DNA of 64,000 bases, taken from assembly GCF_001439785.1 (NCBI RefSeq), contig NZ_JYLI01000017.1, positions 62,001 through 126,000 on the forward strand. Direction: 5' to 3'. The stretch's first letter is position 1. Every line of letters starts with the position of its first letter. Shown piece after piece: positions 1 to 8,775 of the stretch. A program made the translations under genes and the position numbers. The DNA comes from Pseudomonas poae (GTDB lineage Bacteria; Pseudomonadota; Gammaproteobacteria; Pseudomonadales; Pseudomonadaceae). The notes under the pieces are model-generated. The model was not told the DNA's origin. It saw only the letters and a program-made list of their open reading frames with translations, and made no database searches.

Positions 1-1
1 T

Positions 2-1474
2 GAGGGTCGCCTGGCACAAACGCCGCACCCCGAAGCCCTGGGCGCCGCGCTGACCAACGAAATGATCACCACCGACTACTCGGAATCGCTGCTGGAGTTC
101 ATCACCCCGGCCCTGCCCAACCCGGCCGATACCCTGAGCAGCCTGGACAGGATCCACCGCTTTGCCTACACCAAGCTCGGCAGCGAATACCTGTGGAGCC
201 CGTCGATGCCCTGCCCGTTGCCGGCCGAGGAAGACATCCCGATTGCCTATTACGGCACTTCCAACATCGGACAGCTCAAGTACGTGTACCGCAAGGGCCT
301 GGCGCTGCGTTACGGCAAGACCATGCAGTGCATCGCCGGCATTCACTACAACTTTTCCCTGCCGGAACAGCTGTGGCCGCTGCTCAAGGACACCGAAGGC
401 TTCGTCGGGACCGAGCGTGACTATCAGTCCACGGCCTACATCGCGCTGATCCGCAACTTCCGCCGCTACAGTTGGCTGCTGATGTACCTCTTCGGTGCTT
501 CGCCGGCCCTGGACGCCGGGTTCCTGCGCGGTCGCTCGCACCAGCTCGAAGTGCTGGACGCCGATACGCTGTACCTGCCCTACGCCACCAGCCTGCGCAT
601 GAGCGACCTGGGTTACCAGAGCAACGCCCAGGCCGGCCTCACGCCGTGCTACAACGACCTGGCAAGCTACACCGATAGCCTGCGCCAGGCGGTAGCAACG
701 CCCTACGCGCCGTACGTCGAAGTCGGCACGCACAAGGACGGTGAGTGGGTGCAGCTCAACACCAACATCCTGCAGATCGAAAACGAGTACTACTCCAACA
801 TCCGCCCCAAGCGCGTGACCTACACCGGCGAACGGCCGATCCAGGCGCTGGTGGCCCGTGGCATCCAGTACATCGAAGTGCGCTGCCTGGACATTAACCC
901 GTTCCTGCCCATGGGCATCGACCTGCCGGAGTCGCGCTTTCTCGACGCGTTCCTGCTGTATTGCGCACTCAACGACAGCCCGCTGTTCGCCAACAATGAA
1001 TGCGGCAACGCCAGCGCCAACTTCCTCAGCGTGGTCAAGGAAGGCCGTCGTCCGGGCCTGGAGTTGCAGCGCGACGGCGCGGCGGTGGACATGAAGCAAT
1101 GGGCCACCGAGCTGCTGGAGCAGATTGCGCCACTGGCCGCCCTGCTCGACGAGAGCCACGGCATCAGCGAACACAGCCAGGCTCTGGACGCCCAATTGGC
1201 AAAAATCCAGGACCCGTCGCTGACCCCGTCGGCCCAGGTACTGGCAGCAATGGCCGAGCGCAAAGAGAGCTTCGCGCAGTTCTCCCTGCACCAGAGCCAG
1301 CTGCATGCCGAGTATTTCCGCAAGGATCCGCTGGCAACTGACGAACAGGCGCACTTTGAAGAGCTGGCGCGCAAGTCGCTGGCGCAACAGGCGGAGCTGG
1401 AGCAAACCGAAGTGGGCGACTTTGATGTGTTCGTCGGGTCGTATCAGGCGAGCATCCTGGCCATCAGCAACTGA
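2..1474 (+). CDS. gshA: Glutamate-cysteine ligase, 5' end outside window
   Basis: The product makes gamma-glutamylcysteine from glutamate and cysteine with ATP, the first step of glutathione synthesis in the cytosol. The reading frame is already open at base 2, so the gene begins upstream of the window. About 490 codons are present, against roughly 520-530 for the whole enzyme. The visible part opens with residues typical of the N-terminal region of GshA (a TPHPEALG stretch and ITTDYSESLLEFITP). It also contains the PYAPYVEVG and YIEVRCLDINPF segments known from this family. The gene converges on the aldo/keto reductase across a 68-bp gap. The assignment rests on family sequence recognition and is strong. 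Only the extreme N-terminus cannot be judged. Confidence 0.95.
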   Translation, partial: EGRLAQTPHPEALGAALTNEMITTDYSESLLEFITPALPNPADTLSSLDRIHRFAYTKLGSEYLWSPSMPCPLPAEEDIPIAYYGTSNIGQLKYVYRKGLALRYGKTMQCIAGIHYNFSLPEQLWPLLKDTEGFVGTERDYQSTAYIALIRNFRRYSWLLMYLFGASPALDAGFLRGRSHQLEVLDADTLYLPYATSLRMSDLGYQSNAQAGLTPCYNDLASYTDSLRQAVATPYAPYVEVGTHKDGEWVQLNTNILQIENEYYSNIRPKRVTYTGERPIQALVARGIQYIEVRCLDINPFLPMGIDLPESRFLDAFLLYCALNDSPLFANNECGNASANFLSVVKEGRRPGLELQRDGAAVDMKQWATELLEQIAPLAALLDESHGISEHSQALDAQLAKIQDPSLTPSAQVLAAMAERKESFAQFSLHQSQLHAEYFRKDPLATDEQAHFEELARKSLAQQAELEQTEVGDFDVFVGSYQASILAISN

Positions 1475-1542
1475 ACAAAGGCTGACCTGGCTATAAGTGC
1501 GGAAGAGGGCTTGCCACAACAAGCCCGATTCCCACCCTCAGC

Positions 1543-2580
1543 TTACTCAGCGCTGGACGGCTTCTCCCACAGGTTGATCCCGCCCTCCTGCGCAAACCGA
1601 TCGATCTGCGCCAGTTCCTCCTTGCTGAAACTCAGATTCTTCAATGCCCCGACGTTCTCGATGATCTGCTCCGGCCGGCTCGCGCCGATCAGCGCGCTGG
1701 TCACCCGTGGGTCACGTAACGTCCAGGCCAGCGCCAGTTGGGCCAGGCTCTGGCCGCGACGCTGGGCGATTTCGTTTAGGGCGCGCACGTGGGCGAGGTT
1801 GGCTTCGGACAGGTGACCAGCCTGCAGCGAACCACCGCCCGGACGGTTGACCCGCGCGTCGGCCGGCACGCCGTTGAGGTACTTGTCGGTGAGCAGGCCC
1901 TGGGCCAGCGGGGTGAACGCGATCACGCCGACGCCGAGTTCATCGGTGGTGTCGAGCAGGTCTTTCTCCACCCAGCGATTGAGCAGGTTGTAGGCCGGCT
2001 GGTGAATCAACAGCGGCACTTTCCACTCGTTGAGCAGCGCCGCCATCTCACGGGTTTTCACCCCGGAATACGACGAGATGCCGATGTACAGCGCCTTGCC
2101 CTGCTGCACGGCAGTCGCCAGGGCGCTGGCGGTTTCTTCCAGCGGCGTGTCGGCATCAAAACGGTGGGAATAGAAAATATCCACATAGTCGAGCCCCATG
2201 CGCTGCAGGCTCTGATCGAGGCTGGCCAGCACGTACTTGCGCGAACCACCGCCCTGGCCGTAAGGACCGGGCCACATGTCCCAGCCGGCTTTGCTGGAGA
2301 TGATCAGTTCGTCGCGGTAGTGCTTGAAGTCTTCGCGCAGCAGGCGGCCGAAGTTGATCTCGGCGCTGCCGTAGGGCGGGCCGTAGTTGTTGGCCAGGTC
2401 GAAGTGATTGATCCCCAGGTCGAACGCGGTACGCAGCAGCGCGCGCTGCGTGGCGATCGGGGTGCTGTCGCCAAAGTTGTGCCACAGCCCCAGGGACAGG
2501 GCCGGCAGCACCAAGCCACTGCGGCCTGTGCGGCGATACGGCATAGATTCATAGCGGTTTTCGGCAGCAATGTACGTCAT
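1543..2580 (-). CDS. Aldo/keto reductase, YghZ/GPR type
   Basis: This 345-residue protein belongs to the aldo/keto reductase superfamily, a cytosolic (beta/alpha)8 barrel that uses NADPH. It most resembles the YghZ (L-glyceraldehyde-3-phosphate reductase) and Kv-beta-like branch. The catalytic tetrad can be placed: an aspartate in HFDLANNYG, the tyrosine of NNYGPPYG, a lysine in IISSKAGWDMWPGPYG, and the histidine of FYSHRFD. The WPGPYGQGGGSRKY stretch is typical of the YghZ branch. C-terminal NADPH-binding residues appear in ALIGASRPEQI. The gene is monocistronic. A perfect 12-bp hairpin lies between it and betT, which is read in the same direction. The branch assignment is fairly sure. The physiological substrate (methylglyoxal, glyceraldehyde-3-phosphate or another carbonyl) is not. 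Confidence 0.88.
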   Translation of the reverse strand: MTYIAAENRYESMPYRRTGRSGLVLPALSLGLWHNFGDSTPIATQRALLRTAFDLGINHFDLANNYGPPYGSAEINFGRLLREDFKHYRDELIISSKAGWDMWPGPYGQGGGSRKYVLASLDQSLQRMGLDYVDIFYSHRFDADTPLEETASALATAVQQGKALYIGISSYSGVKTREMAALLNEWKVPLLIHQPAYNLLNRWVEKDLLDTTDELGVGVIAFTPLAQGLLTDKYLNGVPADARVNRPGGGSLQAGHLSEANLAHVRALNEIAQRRGQSLAQLALAWTLRDPRVTSALIGASRPEQIIENVGALKNLSFSKEELAQIDRFAQEGGINLWEKPSSAE

Positions 2581-2650
2581 CGAATCCTCTCTGGGCTGTT
2601 GGGCGTGGTTTCCCTTTTACAGCAATTTAACAACAGAGTGGACCTGCCGA

Positions 2651-2683
2651 TGATCGTTCCCACGCAGGGCATGGGAACGATCA
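2651..2683. terminator. Perfect 12-bp hairpin between betT and the reductase gene
   Basis: TGATCGTTCCCA pairs exactly with TGGGAACGATCA around a 9-base loop. It lies 8 bases beyond the betT stop codon. No U-tract follows, so it may act as an mRNA-stabilising or terminating hairpin. Its GTTCCCACGC...GGGAACG composition is like a common dispersed hairpin family of Pseudomonas, which is recalled family knowledge. Confidence 0.6.
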
Positions 2684-2690
2684 CAGGGCA

Positions 2691-4691
2691 TCAGCGCACC
2701 AGATGCAGAAACTGCAAATGCCGCTCGTACTGGTCGAGGATGTCGTTGATGATCTGCTCCTTGGTGTAGCCCACCAGATCGTAGTCCTGGCTGCCCTCGC
2801 TCAAGTGCACTTCCGCCCGGTAGTAGCGACGGTTGTTGATCTGTTTGGAGCCCATGCCGCCACGGGCGAACGACGGCGTGAAGTAACCGCGCATCTGCAC
2901 CTGGTAGATGAACGGGTGTTCCTCGCCATGGCCGATCTCGAGGCTGACGCTGTCGTTGGCCGGGTCCGGCTGGGTGACCACCGAAAGACCCTTCTCGACA
3001 AACACCGCCGTCACTTCCTCAATCGCCGGGCGCACCGTCGACTCGAGGAAGCGGTACACCTCGTCCCGCGACGGGAAGTGCACCGCCTGGCTCAAGCGCT
3101 GGCGCCAGCCGCCTTTGCCCCGGCGCGAAGCCGACACCGGCGCCAGCGAATGCAACTGCGCGATCTGCTTTTGTGATTCCAGGTGGAACGCCTTGTGCAG
3201 CCCCCACATCATCAACAACAGGATCATCGAGAACGGCAACGAGGTGAGCACCACCGCCGATTTCAGCGAATCGATGCTGCCGGCAAACAACAAGGCGCTG
3301 GTGACAAGCGCGGTCATCGCGCCCCAGAACACCCGCAGCCACTTCGGCCCGTCTTCATCGGCGTTGCCCCCCTTGGACGACAGCGTCGACAGCACCACGG
3401 TGCCCGAGTCGGCGGAGGTGACAAAGAACACGAAGCTGATGAACACCGTGACGGCGATCACCGTCTTGCTCCAAGGGTAGGTTTCCAGCAGCAGGTACAG
3501 GCTCATCGACGGGTCATCGATAGCCGACTGGCCCAGTGCAGCCATACCGTGGTTGAGCACCTGATCGATGGCACTGTTGCCGAAGATCGACATCCACGCC
3601 AAGGTAAAGCCCAGCGGAATCAGCAGCACACCGAACACGAATTCGCGGATGGTGCGGCCACGGGAAATCCGTGCAATGAACAGGCCCACGAACGGCGACC
3701 ATGCGATCCACCAGGCCCAGTAGAACACTGTCCAACCGCCCAGCCAGTCGCTGGGTTTGTCGTAGGCGTACACATCGAAACTCTTGGTCGGCAAGGCGCC
3801 GAGGTAGTCGCCGATGTTCTGGATCAACGTATTGAGCAAATGCTGGGTGGGGCCGGCGAACAACACAAACAACAGCAGCGCACAGGCCAGCAGCATGTTG
3901 ATGTCGGACATCACGCGCACACCCTTGTCGACGCCGGCCACCGCCACAAGAATCGCCGCGCCCATCATCAGGGTGATCAGGCCGACCTGGACCCACTGCG
4001 TATGGGCAATGCCAAACAGGTAGTCCAGCCCGGAGTTGAGGTGCAGTACCCCAAAGCCCATGTCGGCACCCAGGCCGAACACCGTGGCGATAATGCCGAA
4101 TCCGTCCACCGCGTAGCCGATGGGGCCGTTGATGCGCTTGCCGATCAGCGGGTACAGCGCCGAACGCAACGCCAGCGGCAGGTTATGCCGATAGGCGAAG
4201 TAGGCCAGGGCCATGCCGACAAAGGCGAACACGCCCCAACCGTGCAGGCCCCAGTGCAGAAACAGAATCTGCATGGCCTGGCGCGCGGCATCGGCGTTCA
4301 TCGGCGCGCCCTGGGGCGGTTGCACCAGGTGCGTCAGCGGCTCGGACACGCAAAAGAAGAACAGCGTGATACTGATGCCGGCGGCGAACAGCATGCCGGC
4401 CCAGGACAGGTAACTGAATTCGGGCTCGTCGTGGTCGGCACCGAGTTTTATCTTGCCGTAGCCCGATAACGCGGTGACCACCACGAAGACCAGATACAGC
4501 GTCATCGCCAGCATGTAATACCAGCCGACCGTATTGGCCGCCCAGTTTTGCGCCGCCAGCAGCCAGGCACCGGCCTGTTGCGGGATCGCGATGACGGTGA
4601 TGCCAAACAGCAGAATGAACGTCGCGGCAAAGTAGAAGACGGGCGCATTCATGCGCACCAGGCCGCTGGAGGGGGTGGACGAGGCACTCAT
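2691..4691 (-). CDS. betT: BCCT-family choline transporter
   Basis: This 666-residue inner-membrane protein belongs to the betaine/choline/carnitine transporter family. It probably imports choline, using the ion gradient, as precursor of the osmoprotectant glycine betaine. A short polar N-terminus precedes about twelve hydrophobic segments. The family's tryptophan-rich core is visible as GGWTVFYWAWWIAWSPFVGLF, which contains the characteristic WxWW and WSPFVG elements. The C-terminal cytosolic extension of about 150 residues (after MILLLMMWGLHKAFH) matches BetT-type carriers, where such tails sense osmotic stress. The length agrees with E. coli BetT (677). The gene stands alone, without betIBA. 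A perfect TTGAACG-AG-CGTTCAA palindrome about 100 bp upstream could be a BetI-type operator. Related BCCT carriers for carnitine or betaine exist, so the substrate is inferred from length and tail. Confidence 0.85.
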   Translation of the reverse strand: MSASSTPSSGLVRMNAPVFYFAATFILLFGITVIAIPQQAGAWLLAAQNWAANTVGWYYMLAMTLYLVFVVVTALSGYGKIKLGADHDEPEFSYLSWAGMLFAAGISITLFFFCVSEPLTHLVQPPQGAPMNADAARQAMQILFLHWGLHGWGVFAFVGMALAYFAYRHNLPLALRSALYPLIGKRINGPIGYAVDGFGIIATVFGLGADMGFGVLHLNSGLDYLFGIAHTQWVQVGLITLMMGAAILVAVAGVDKGVRVMSDINMLLACALLLFVLFAGPTQHLLNTLIQNIGDYLGALPTKSFDVYAYDKPSDWLGGWTVFYWAWWIAWSPFVGLFIARISRGRTIREFVFGVLLIPLGFTLAWMSIFGNSAIDQVLNHGMAALGQSAIDDPSMSLYLLLETYPWSKTVIAVTVFISFVFFVTSADSGTVVLSTLSSKGGNADEDGPKWLRVFWGAMTALVTSALLFAGSIDSLKSAVVLTSLPFSMILLLMMWGLHKAFHLESQKQIAQLHSLAPVSASRRGKGGWRQRLSQAVHFPSRDEVYRFLESTVRPAIEEVTAVFVEKGLSVVTQPDPANDSVSLEIGHGEEHPFIYQVQMRGYFTPSFARGGMGSKQINNRRYYRAEVHLSEGSQDYDLVGYTKEQIINDILDQYERHLQFLHLVR

Positions 4692-4789
4692 GAACGGTGC
4701 ACCCCGAGGGTTGGGTATGTGGCTGTAAATAACGGACTCAGCAAAGGTAAGCCTCCTGTTGTGAGCGGGCAGCGAACCACCGGTTTAAC

Positions 4790-4805
4790 TTGAACGAGCG
4801 TTCAA
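4790..4805. promoter_or_regulatory. Palindromic operator candidate upstream of betT
   Basis: TTGAACGAGCGTTCAA is a perfect inverted repeat of two 7-base arms. It lies about 100 bp before the betT start codon. TetR-type regulators bind such short symmetric sites, and BetI is the known repressor of choline genes. Assigning this site to BetI is inference. Confidence 0.5.
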
Positions 4806-4958
4806 TTTAAACATGGATGGGCGGTCGGGGACTAATCGCAGGGCTGAGTGGTAGGTCATTCCTACACTAGCTCAGGGATTGGTATGACGGGTGCGCGAGG
4901 TAAATCGTTCAGCGATTTCCGCGTTAAGTACGGCTCAAAAATGGAATGCGGTCAAAAA

Positions 4959-5046
4959 TGTGGAGCGGGCTTGCTCGCGAATGCAGTGGGTCAGCAACAT
5001 ATCCAGCAACTGACACTCCGCCTTCGCGAGCAAGCCCGCTCCTACA
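4959..5046. repeat. Inverted pair of REP elements
   Basis: TGTGGAGCGGGCTTGCTCGC at the left and GCGAGCAAGCCCGCTCCTACA at the right are mutual reverse complements around a spacer of about 40 bp. This is the BIME-like arrangement common in Pseudomonas intergenic DNA. It lies just beyond the stop codon of the serine acetyltransferase gene and may serve as its 3' hairpin. The remaining DNA between here and betT shows only the palindrome at 4790. Confidence 0.8.
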
Positions 5047-5066
5047 GGGGATTTGTACTGAATTCT

Positions 5067-6002
5067 CTATTTCTGCGCCCCATCCTCATGCTGCAGATTG
5101 GCCTGAGTAATGTTCACCCCCGCCGGCACACTGCGCGTCAGCCACACATTGCCGCCGATGGTCGAACCCTTGCCGATGGTGATGCGTCCCAGGATGGTCG
5201 CCCCGGCATAGATCACCACATCGTCCTCCACGATCGGATGCCTTGGATGCCCTTTCTGCAACTGCCCGTCTTCGTCCGCCGGAAAGCGCTTGGCGCCCAG
5301 CGTCACCGCCTGGTAGATGCGCACGCGCTCACCGATGATTGCAGTTTCACCAATCACCACCCCCGTGCCGTGATCGATAAAGAAGCTCGGGCCGATCTGC
5401 GCGCCGGGGTGGATGTCGATGCCGGTGGCCGAGTGGGCGATTTCTGCGCTGATCCGTGCCAGCAACGGCAAACCGGCGCGGTATAGGTGATGCGCCAGGC
5501 GATGGTGAATCACCGCCAGAATGCCGGGATAGCACAGCAGCACTTCGTCGACGCTGCGTGCGGCCGGGTCGCCGTGGTAGGCGGCCAGCACGTCGGTGTC
5601 CAGGAGGCTTCGCAGGGACGGCAAGGCCAAGGCAAAATCCTGGATCAGACGGATGGCATGGGCATCGATCTGGCTGTCGTCCTGCCCGCCCTGGCGCGCG
5701 GCATAACGAAGCTCGAGGCGCGCCTGCGCAAGCAACGCGTTCAGCGCCACGTCCAGGGTGTGACCGACGTAGAAATCTTCACTTTCCTCACGCAGATCCA
5801 CCGGCCCCAGGCGCATCGGAAACAACGCACCGCACAAGGCTTCGAGGATCTGCGCCACCGCCTCGCGCGACGGCAGTTCACGCCCGCCATGCTCGCCGCT
5901 CAACCGGCCATTGCGCGTGCGCCACTGGTCGCGGGCGCTGCGCAGCTGGCTGACGATGGTCTGTAATTGCCAATGACTGGAACGCTCACTCACGGTCTTC
6001 AC
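5067..6002 (-). CDS. Serine O-acetyltransferase, EpsC/CysE type
   Basis: The enzyme transfers acetyl from acetyl-CoA to L-serine, giving O-acetylserine for cysteine synthesis. The 311-residue protein has a helical N-terminal half and a left-handed beta-helix of hexapeptide repeats from about residue 185. The active-site motif FIDHGTGVVIGETA is intact, with its catalytic histidine. The longer N-terminal domain and overall length fit the EpsC-like form rather than classical CysE of about 260-270 residues. The gene diverges from dcyD across 157 bp, so cysteine synthesis and cysteine breakdown/cystine uptake genes face away from a shared control region. Pseudomonas genomes usually carry another cysE, so this may be a condition-specific isozyme, which is inference. 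Confidence 0.9.
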   Translation of the reverse strand: MKTVSERSSHWQLQTIVSQLRSARDQWRTRNGRLSGEHGGRELPSREAVAQILEALCGALFPMRLGPVDLREESEDFYVGHTLDVALNALLAQARLELRYAARQGGQDDSQIDAHAIRLIQDFALALPSLRSLLDTDVLAAYHGDPAARSVDEVLLCYPGILAVIHHRLAHHLYRAGLPLLARISAEIAHSATGIDIHPGAQIGPSFFIDHGTGVVIGETAIIGERVRIYQAVTLGAKRFPADEDGQLQKGHPRHPIVEDDVVIYAGATILGRITIGKGSTIGGNVWLTRSVPAGVNITQANLQHEDGAQK

Positions 6003-6159
6003 TCCTTACGTAATGGCCGCCACTTTACGGTATGCGCACCGCCCGCCCTTAAGAACCAATGGTGTGATGCCAAGCACTATCGGCTATAAGCGATTGACGG
6101 TTGCCTGCGCAAAAGTGCCTGCCTATAGTCGGCCCATCCCACAGCAACCGTGCGCACTT

Positions 6160-7155
6160 ATGATCAAGCAACAGCTCGACCGCTTTAACCGCCTGGACCT
6201 GCTGGGCGGCGCCACCGCCCTGGAGAAACTCGAACGGCTGTCGACGTGGCTTGGCCGCGACGTCTACGTCAAGCGCGACGACACCACACCACTGGCCATG
6301 GGCGGCAACAAACTGCGCAAGCTCGAATACCTCGCCGCCGATGCCATCGCCCAGGGCGCCGACACCCTCGTTACCGCTGGCGCCATTCAGTCCAACCACG
6401 TACGCCAGACCGCCGCACTGGCCGCCAAGCTAGGCTTGGGCTGCGTCGCCCTGCTGGAAAACCCCACCGGCACCGAAGACCCCAACTACCTTGGCAACGG
6501 CAACCGACTGCTGCTCGAACTGTTCGACGCCAAGGTGGAGCTGGTTGAAAACCTCGATAACGTCGACGACCAACTCAATGCCCTCGCCGACCGCCTGCGC
6601 AGCAATGGCAAGAAGCCGTATCTGGTGCCCATCGGCGGCTCCAACGCGCTGGGCGCCTTGGGCTACGTTAGGGCAGGTCTGGAGTTGGCCGCGCAGATCG
6701 ACGCCAGCGGCATCGACTTCGCCGCCGTGGTGCTGGCCTCCGGCAGCGCCGGCACCCACAGCGGCCTCGCGTTGGCCTTGAGCGAAGCCTTGCCTGACCT
6801 GCCGGTGGTCGGTGTGACCGTCTCGCGCAGCGACGAAACCCAACGCCCGAAAGTGCAGGGCCTGGCCGAACGCACCGCCGAGTTGCTGGGTGTGGCTTTG
6901 CCGGACGCGTTCAAAGTGATCCTGTGGGACGAATATTTCGGCCCGCGCTACGGCGAGCCGAATGCGGGCACGTTGTCAGCGATCAAACTTTTGGCCAGCC
7001 AGGAAGGTCTGTTGCTAGACCCGGTGTACACCGGCAAGGCCATGGCCGGCTTGCTGGACGGCATCGGGCGCCAACGGTTTGAGGACGGGCCGATCATCTT
7101 CCTGCATACCGGCGGGGCACCGGCGCTGTTTGCCTATGACTGCGTATTTGATTGA
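6160..7155 (+). CDS. dcyD: D-cysteine desulfhydrase
   Basis: This PLP enzyme cleaves D-cysteine to pyruvate, sulfide and ammonia. It lets the cell use or detoxify D-cysteine taken up with cystine. The 331-residue sequence has the ACC-deaminase/DcyD fold markers. The PLP lysine is K51 in MGGNKLRKLEYL, and the SNHVRQTA loop and the glycine-rich ASGSAGTHSGLAL phosphate-binding loop are present. I chose the ATG at 6160 because the homologous region begins there with IKQQLDRF. An earlier in-frame start at 6013 would add 49 residues with no family counterpart. The next three genes encode a cystine-type importer. This neighbourhood is the same as fliY-dcyD-yecS-yecC of E. coli. Confidence 0.92.
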   Translation: MIKQQLDRFNRLDLLGGATALEKLERLSTWLGRDVYVKRDDTTPLAMGGNKLRKLEYLAADAIAQGADTLVTAGAIQSNHVRQTAALAAKLGLGCVALLENPTGTEDPNYLGNGNRLLLELFDAKVELVENLDNVDDQLNALADRLRSNGKKPYLVPIGGSNALGALGYVRAGLELAAQIDASGIDFAAVVLASGSAGTHSGLALALSEALPDLPVVGVTVSRSDETQRPKVQGLAERTAELLGVALPDAFKVILWDEYFGPRYGEPNAGTLSAIKLLASQEGLLLDPVYTGKAMAGLLDGIGRQRFEDGPIIFLHTGGAPALFAYDCVFD

Positions 7156-7174
7156 GTCCACTTTAAAATTTTCT

Positions 7175-7193
7175 ATATTCAAAAATAGAATAT
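7175..7193. promoter_or_regulatory. LysR-type operator candidate before the cystine importer
   Basis: ATATTC and GAATAT form a perfect 6-base inverted repeat separated by 7 bases, in an AT-rich stretch between dcyD and the binding-protein gene. The ATTC-N7-GAAT core fits the T-N11-A rule of LysR-type regulators such as CysB. CysB control is inference. Confidence 0.45.
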
Positions 7194-7312
7194 CTGGATT
7201 GATTTATATTATTTTCAAGTCTTAAAAACCGGCCTTATAGTCGCGCGCTTTAAGGCAGGATACGACCACTGCGTCACCTGCTTCGCTCACCATAAAAACA
7301 CAGGGGCTCTTC

Positions 7313-8107
7313 ATGACTATTTCCGCATTGCGTCGCACATTACTGGTTGGCACTTTGGGCCTGGCGTTGGGCGCCGGTCTGCTCGGCCAGGCGGTTGCCG
7401 GTGAGCAATTGGGCAACATCAAGAAAGCGGGCGAGATCAAGATCGGCCTGGAAGGCACCTACCCGCCGTTCAGTTTTGTCGATGAAAGCGGCAAGCTCAC
7501 CGGTTTCGAGGTTGAGCTGTCCGAAGCCCTCGCCAAAGAGCTGGGCGTGAAGGTCAAGCTGCAGGCCACGCCATGGGATGGCATCCTCGCCGCCCTTGAA
7601 TCCAAACGCCTGGACGCCGTGGTCAACCAGGTGACCATTTCCGAAGAACGCAAGAAAAAATACGATTTCTCCAAGCCTTACACCATCTCCGGTATCCAGG
7701 CGCTGGTGCTGAAGAAGAACGCCGGCGAGATCAAGACCGCCGCCGACCTGGCTGGCAAGAAAGTCGGTGTGGGCCTGGGCACCAACTACGAACAATGGCT
7801 CAAGGACAATCAACCCAAAGCCATCATCAAGACTTACAACGATGACCCAACCAAGTTCCAGGACCTGCGCATCGGCCGCATCGACGCGATCCTGATCGAC
7901 CGCCTGGCTGCGCTGGAATATGCCAAGAAAGCCCCGGACACCGCCGCTGCGGGCGATGCGTTCTCGCGCCAGGAGTCGGGCATTGCCCTGCGCAAAGGCG
8001 AGCCTGAATTGCTCGAGGCAGTGAACACCGCCCTCGACAAGCTGCGCGCCGACGGCACCTTGAAAAAGCTGTCCGAGAAGTACTTCAACGCTGACGTCAC
8101 TCAATAA
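7313..8107 (+). CDS. Cystine-type ABC transporter substrate-binding protein
   Basis: This periplasmic receptor of 264 residues belongs to solute-binding family 3. It very likely captures L-cystine for the permease and ATPase encoded next. A signal peptide runs from about residue 1 to 29 (hydrophobic LLVGTLGLALGAGLL, then QAVAG). Family landmarks follow: IKIGLEGTYPPFSFVDESGK, the FEVELSEALAKEL helix, and a second lobe starting near LVLKKN. The stop codon overlaps the permease start as TAATG, which indicates translational coupling. The protein corresponds to FliY/TcyJ of enterobacteria. Cystine specificity follows from dcyD and the serine acetyltransferase nearby. Family members binding other polar amino acids look similar. 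Confidence 0.88.
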   Translation: MTISALRRTLLVGTLGLALGAGLLGQAVAGEQLGNIKKAGEIKIGLEGTYPPFSFVDESGKLTGFEVELSEALAKELGVKVKLQATPWDGILAALESKRLDAVVNQVTISEERKKKYDFSKPYTISGIQALVLKKNAGEIKTAADLAGKKVGVGLGTNYEQWLKDNQPKAIIKTYNDDPTKFQDLRIGRIDAILIDRLAALEYAKKAPDTAAAGDAFSRQESGIALRKGEPELLEAVNTALDKLRADGTLKKLSEKYFNADVTQ

Positions 8108-8772
8108 TGGAAGCAGGTTTCCAACTCGCGCTGGACTCCGCGCCCTTTCTGCTCAAGGGCGCGTACTACACGGTCATTCTCAGCCTGGGCGGGATGTTCT
8201 TCGGTTTGCTGCTGGGCTTCGGCCTGGCCTTGATGCGCCTCTCGCGCTTCAAGCTGCTCAGTTGGACTGCCCGCGTCTACGTGTCGTTCTTTCGCGGCAC
8301 GCCCTTGCTGGTGCAGCTGTTCTTGATCTACTACGGCTTGCCGCAAGTGGGCATCGAGCTGGATCCGATCCCCGCAGCCATGATCGGTTTTTCGCTGAAC
8401 ATGGCCGCTTACGCCTGTGAAATCCTGCGGGCCGCCATTGCGTCCATCGAGCGGGGCCAGTGGGAGGCCGCCGCCAGCATCGGCATGACCCGCGCGCAGA
8501 CCCTGCGCCGGGCCATCCTGCCGCAGGCGATGCGTACCGCCTTGCCGCCGTTGGGCAACAGTTTCATTTCGCTGGTCAAGGACACCGCGCTGGCTGCCAC
8601 CATCCAGGTCCCCGAGCTGTTTCGCCAGGCGCAACTGGTGTCGGCGCGCACCTTCGAAATCTTCACCATGTACCTGTCCGCGGCCCTGATCTACTGGATA
8701 CTGGCCAGCATCCTGGCGCATTTTCAAAATCGCCTGGAAGACCGGGTCAACCGGCATGACCTGGAGTCTTGA
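8107..8772 (+). CDS. Cystine-type ABC transporter permease
   Basis: This 221-residue inner-membrane permease is of the His/Glu/Gln/Arg type. It has about five hydrophobic segments and the EAA loop EAAASIGMTRAQTLRRAILP, which contacts the ATPase. FFRGTPLLVQLFLIYYGLP is a family hallmark near residues 58-80. It probably forms a homodimer, since only one permease gene is present. The start codon overlaps the previous stop by one base, and the ATPase gene starts three bases after its stop, so the three genes form one operon. It corresponds to YecS/TcyL. Confidence 0.9.
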   Translation: MEAGFQLALDSAPFLLKGAYYTVILSLGGMFFGLLLGFGLALMRLSRFKLLSWTARVYVSFFRGTPLLVQLFLIYYGLPQVGIELDPIPAAMIGFSLNMAAYACEILRAAIASIERGQWEAAASIGMTRAQTLRRAILPQAMRTALPPLGNSFISLVKDTALAATIQVPELFRQAQLVSARTFEIFTMYLSAALIYWILASILAHFQNRLEDRVNRHDLES

Positions 8773-8775
8773 AAC

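Noticed and set aside
3183..4469. 428-codon open frame on the plus strand
   Set aside because: It is antisense to betT and has no signal, domain or ribosome site.
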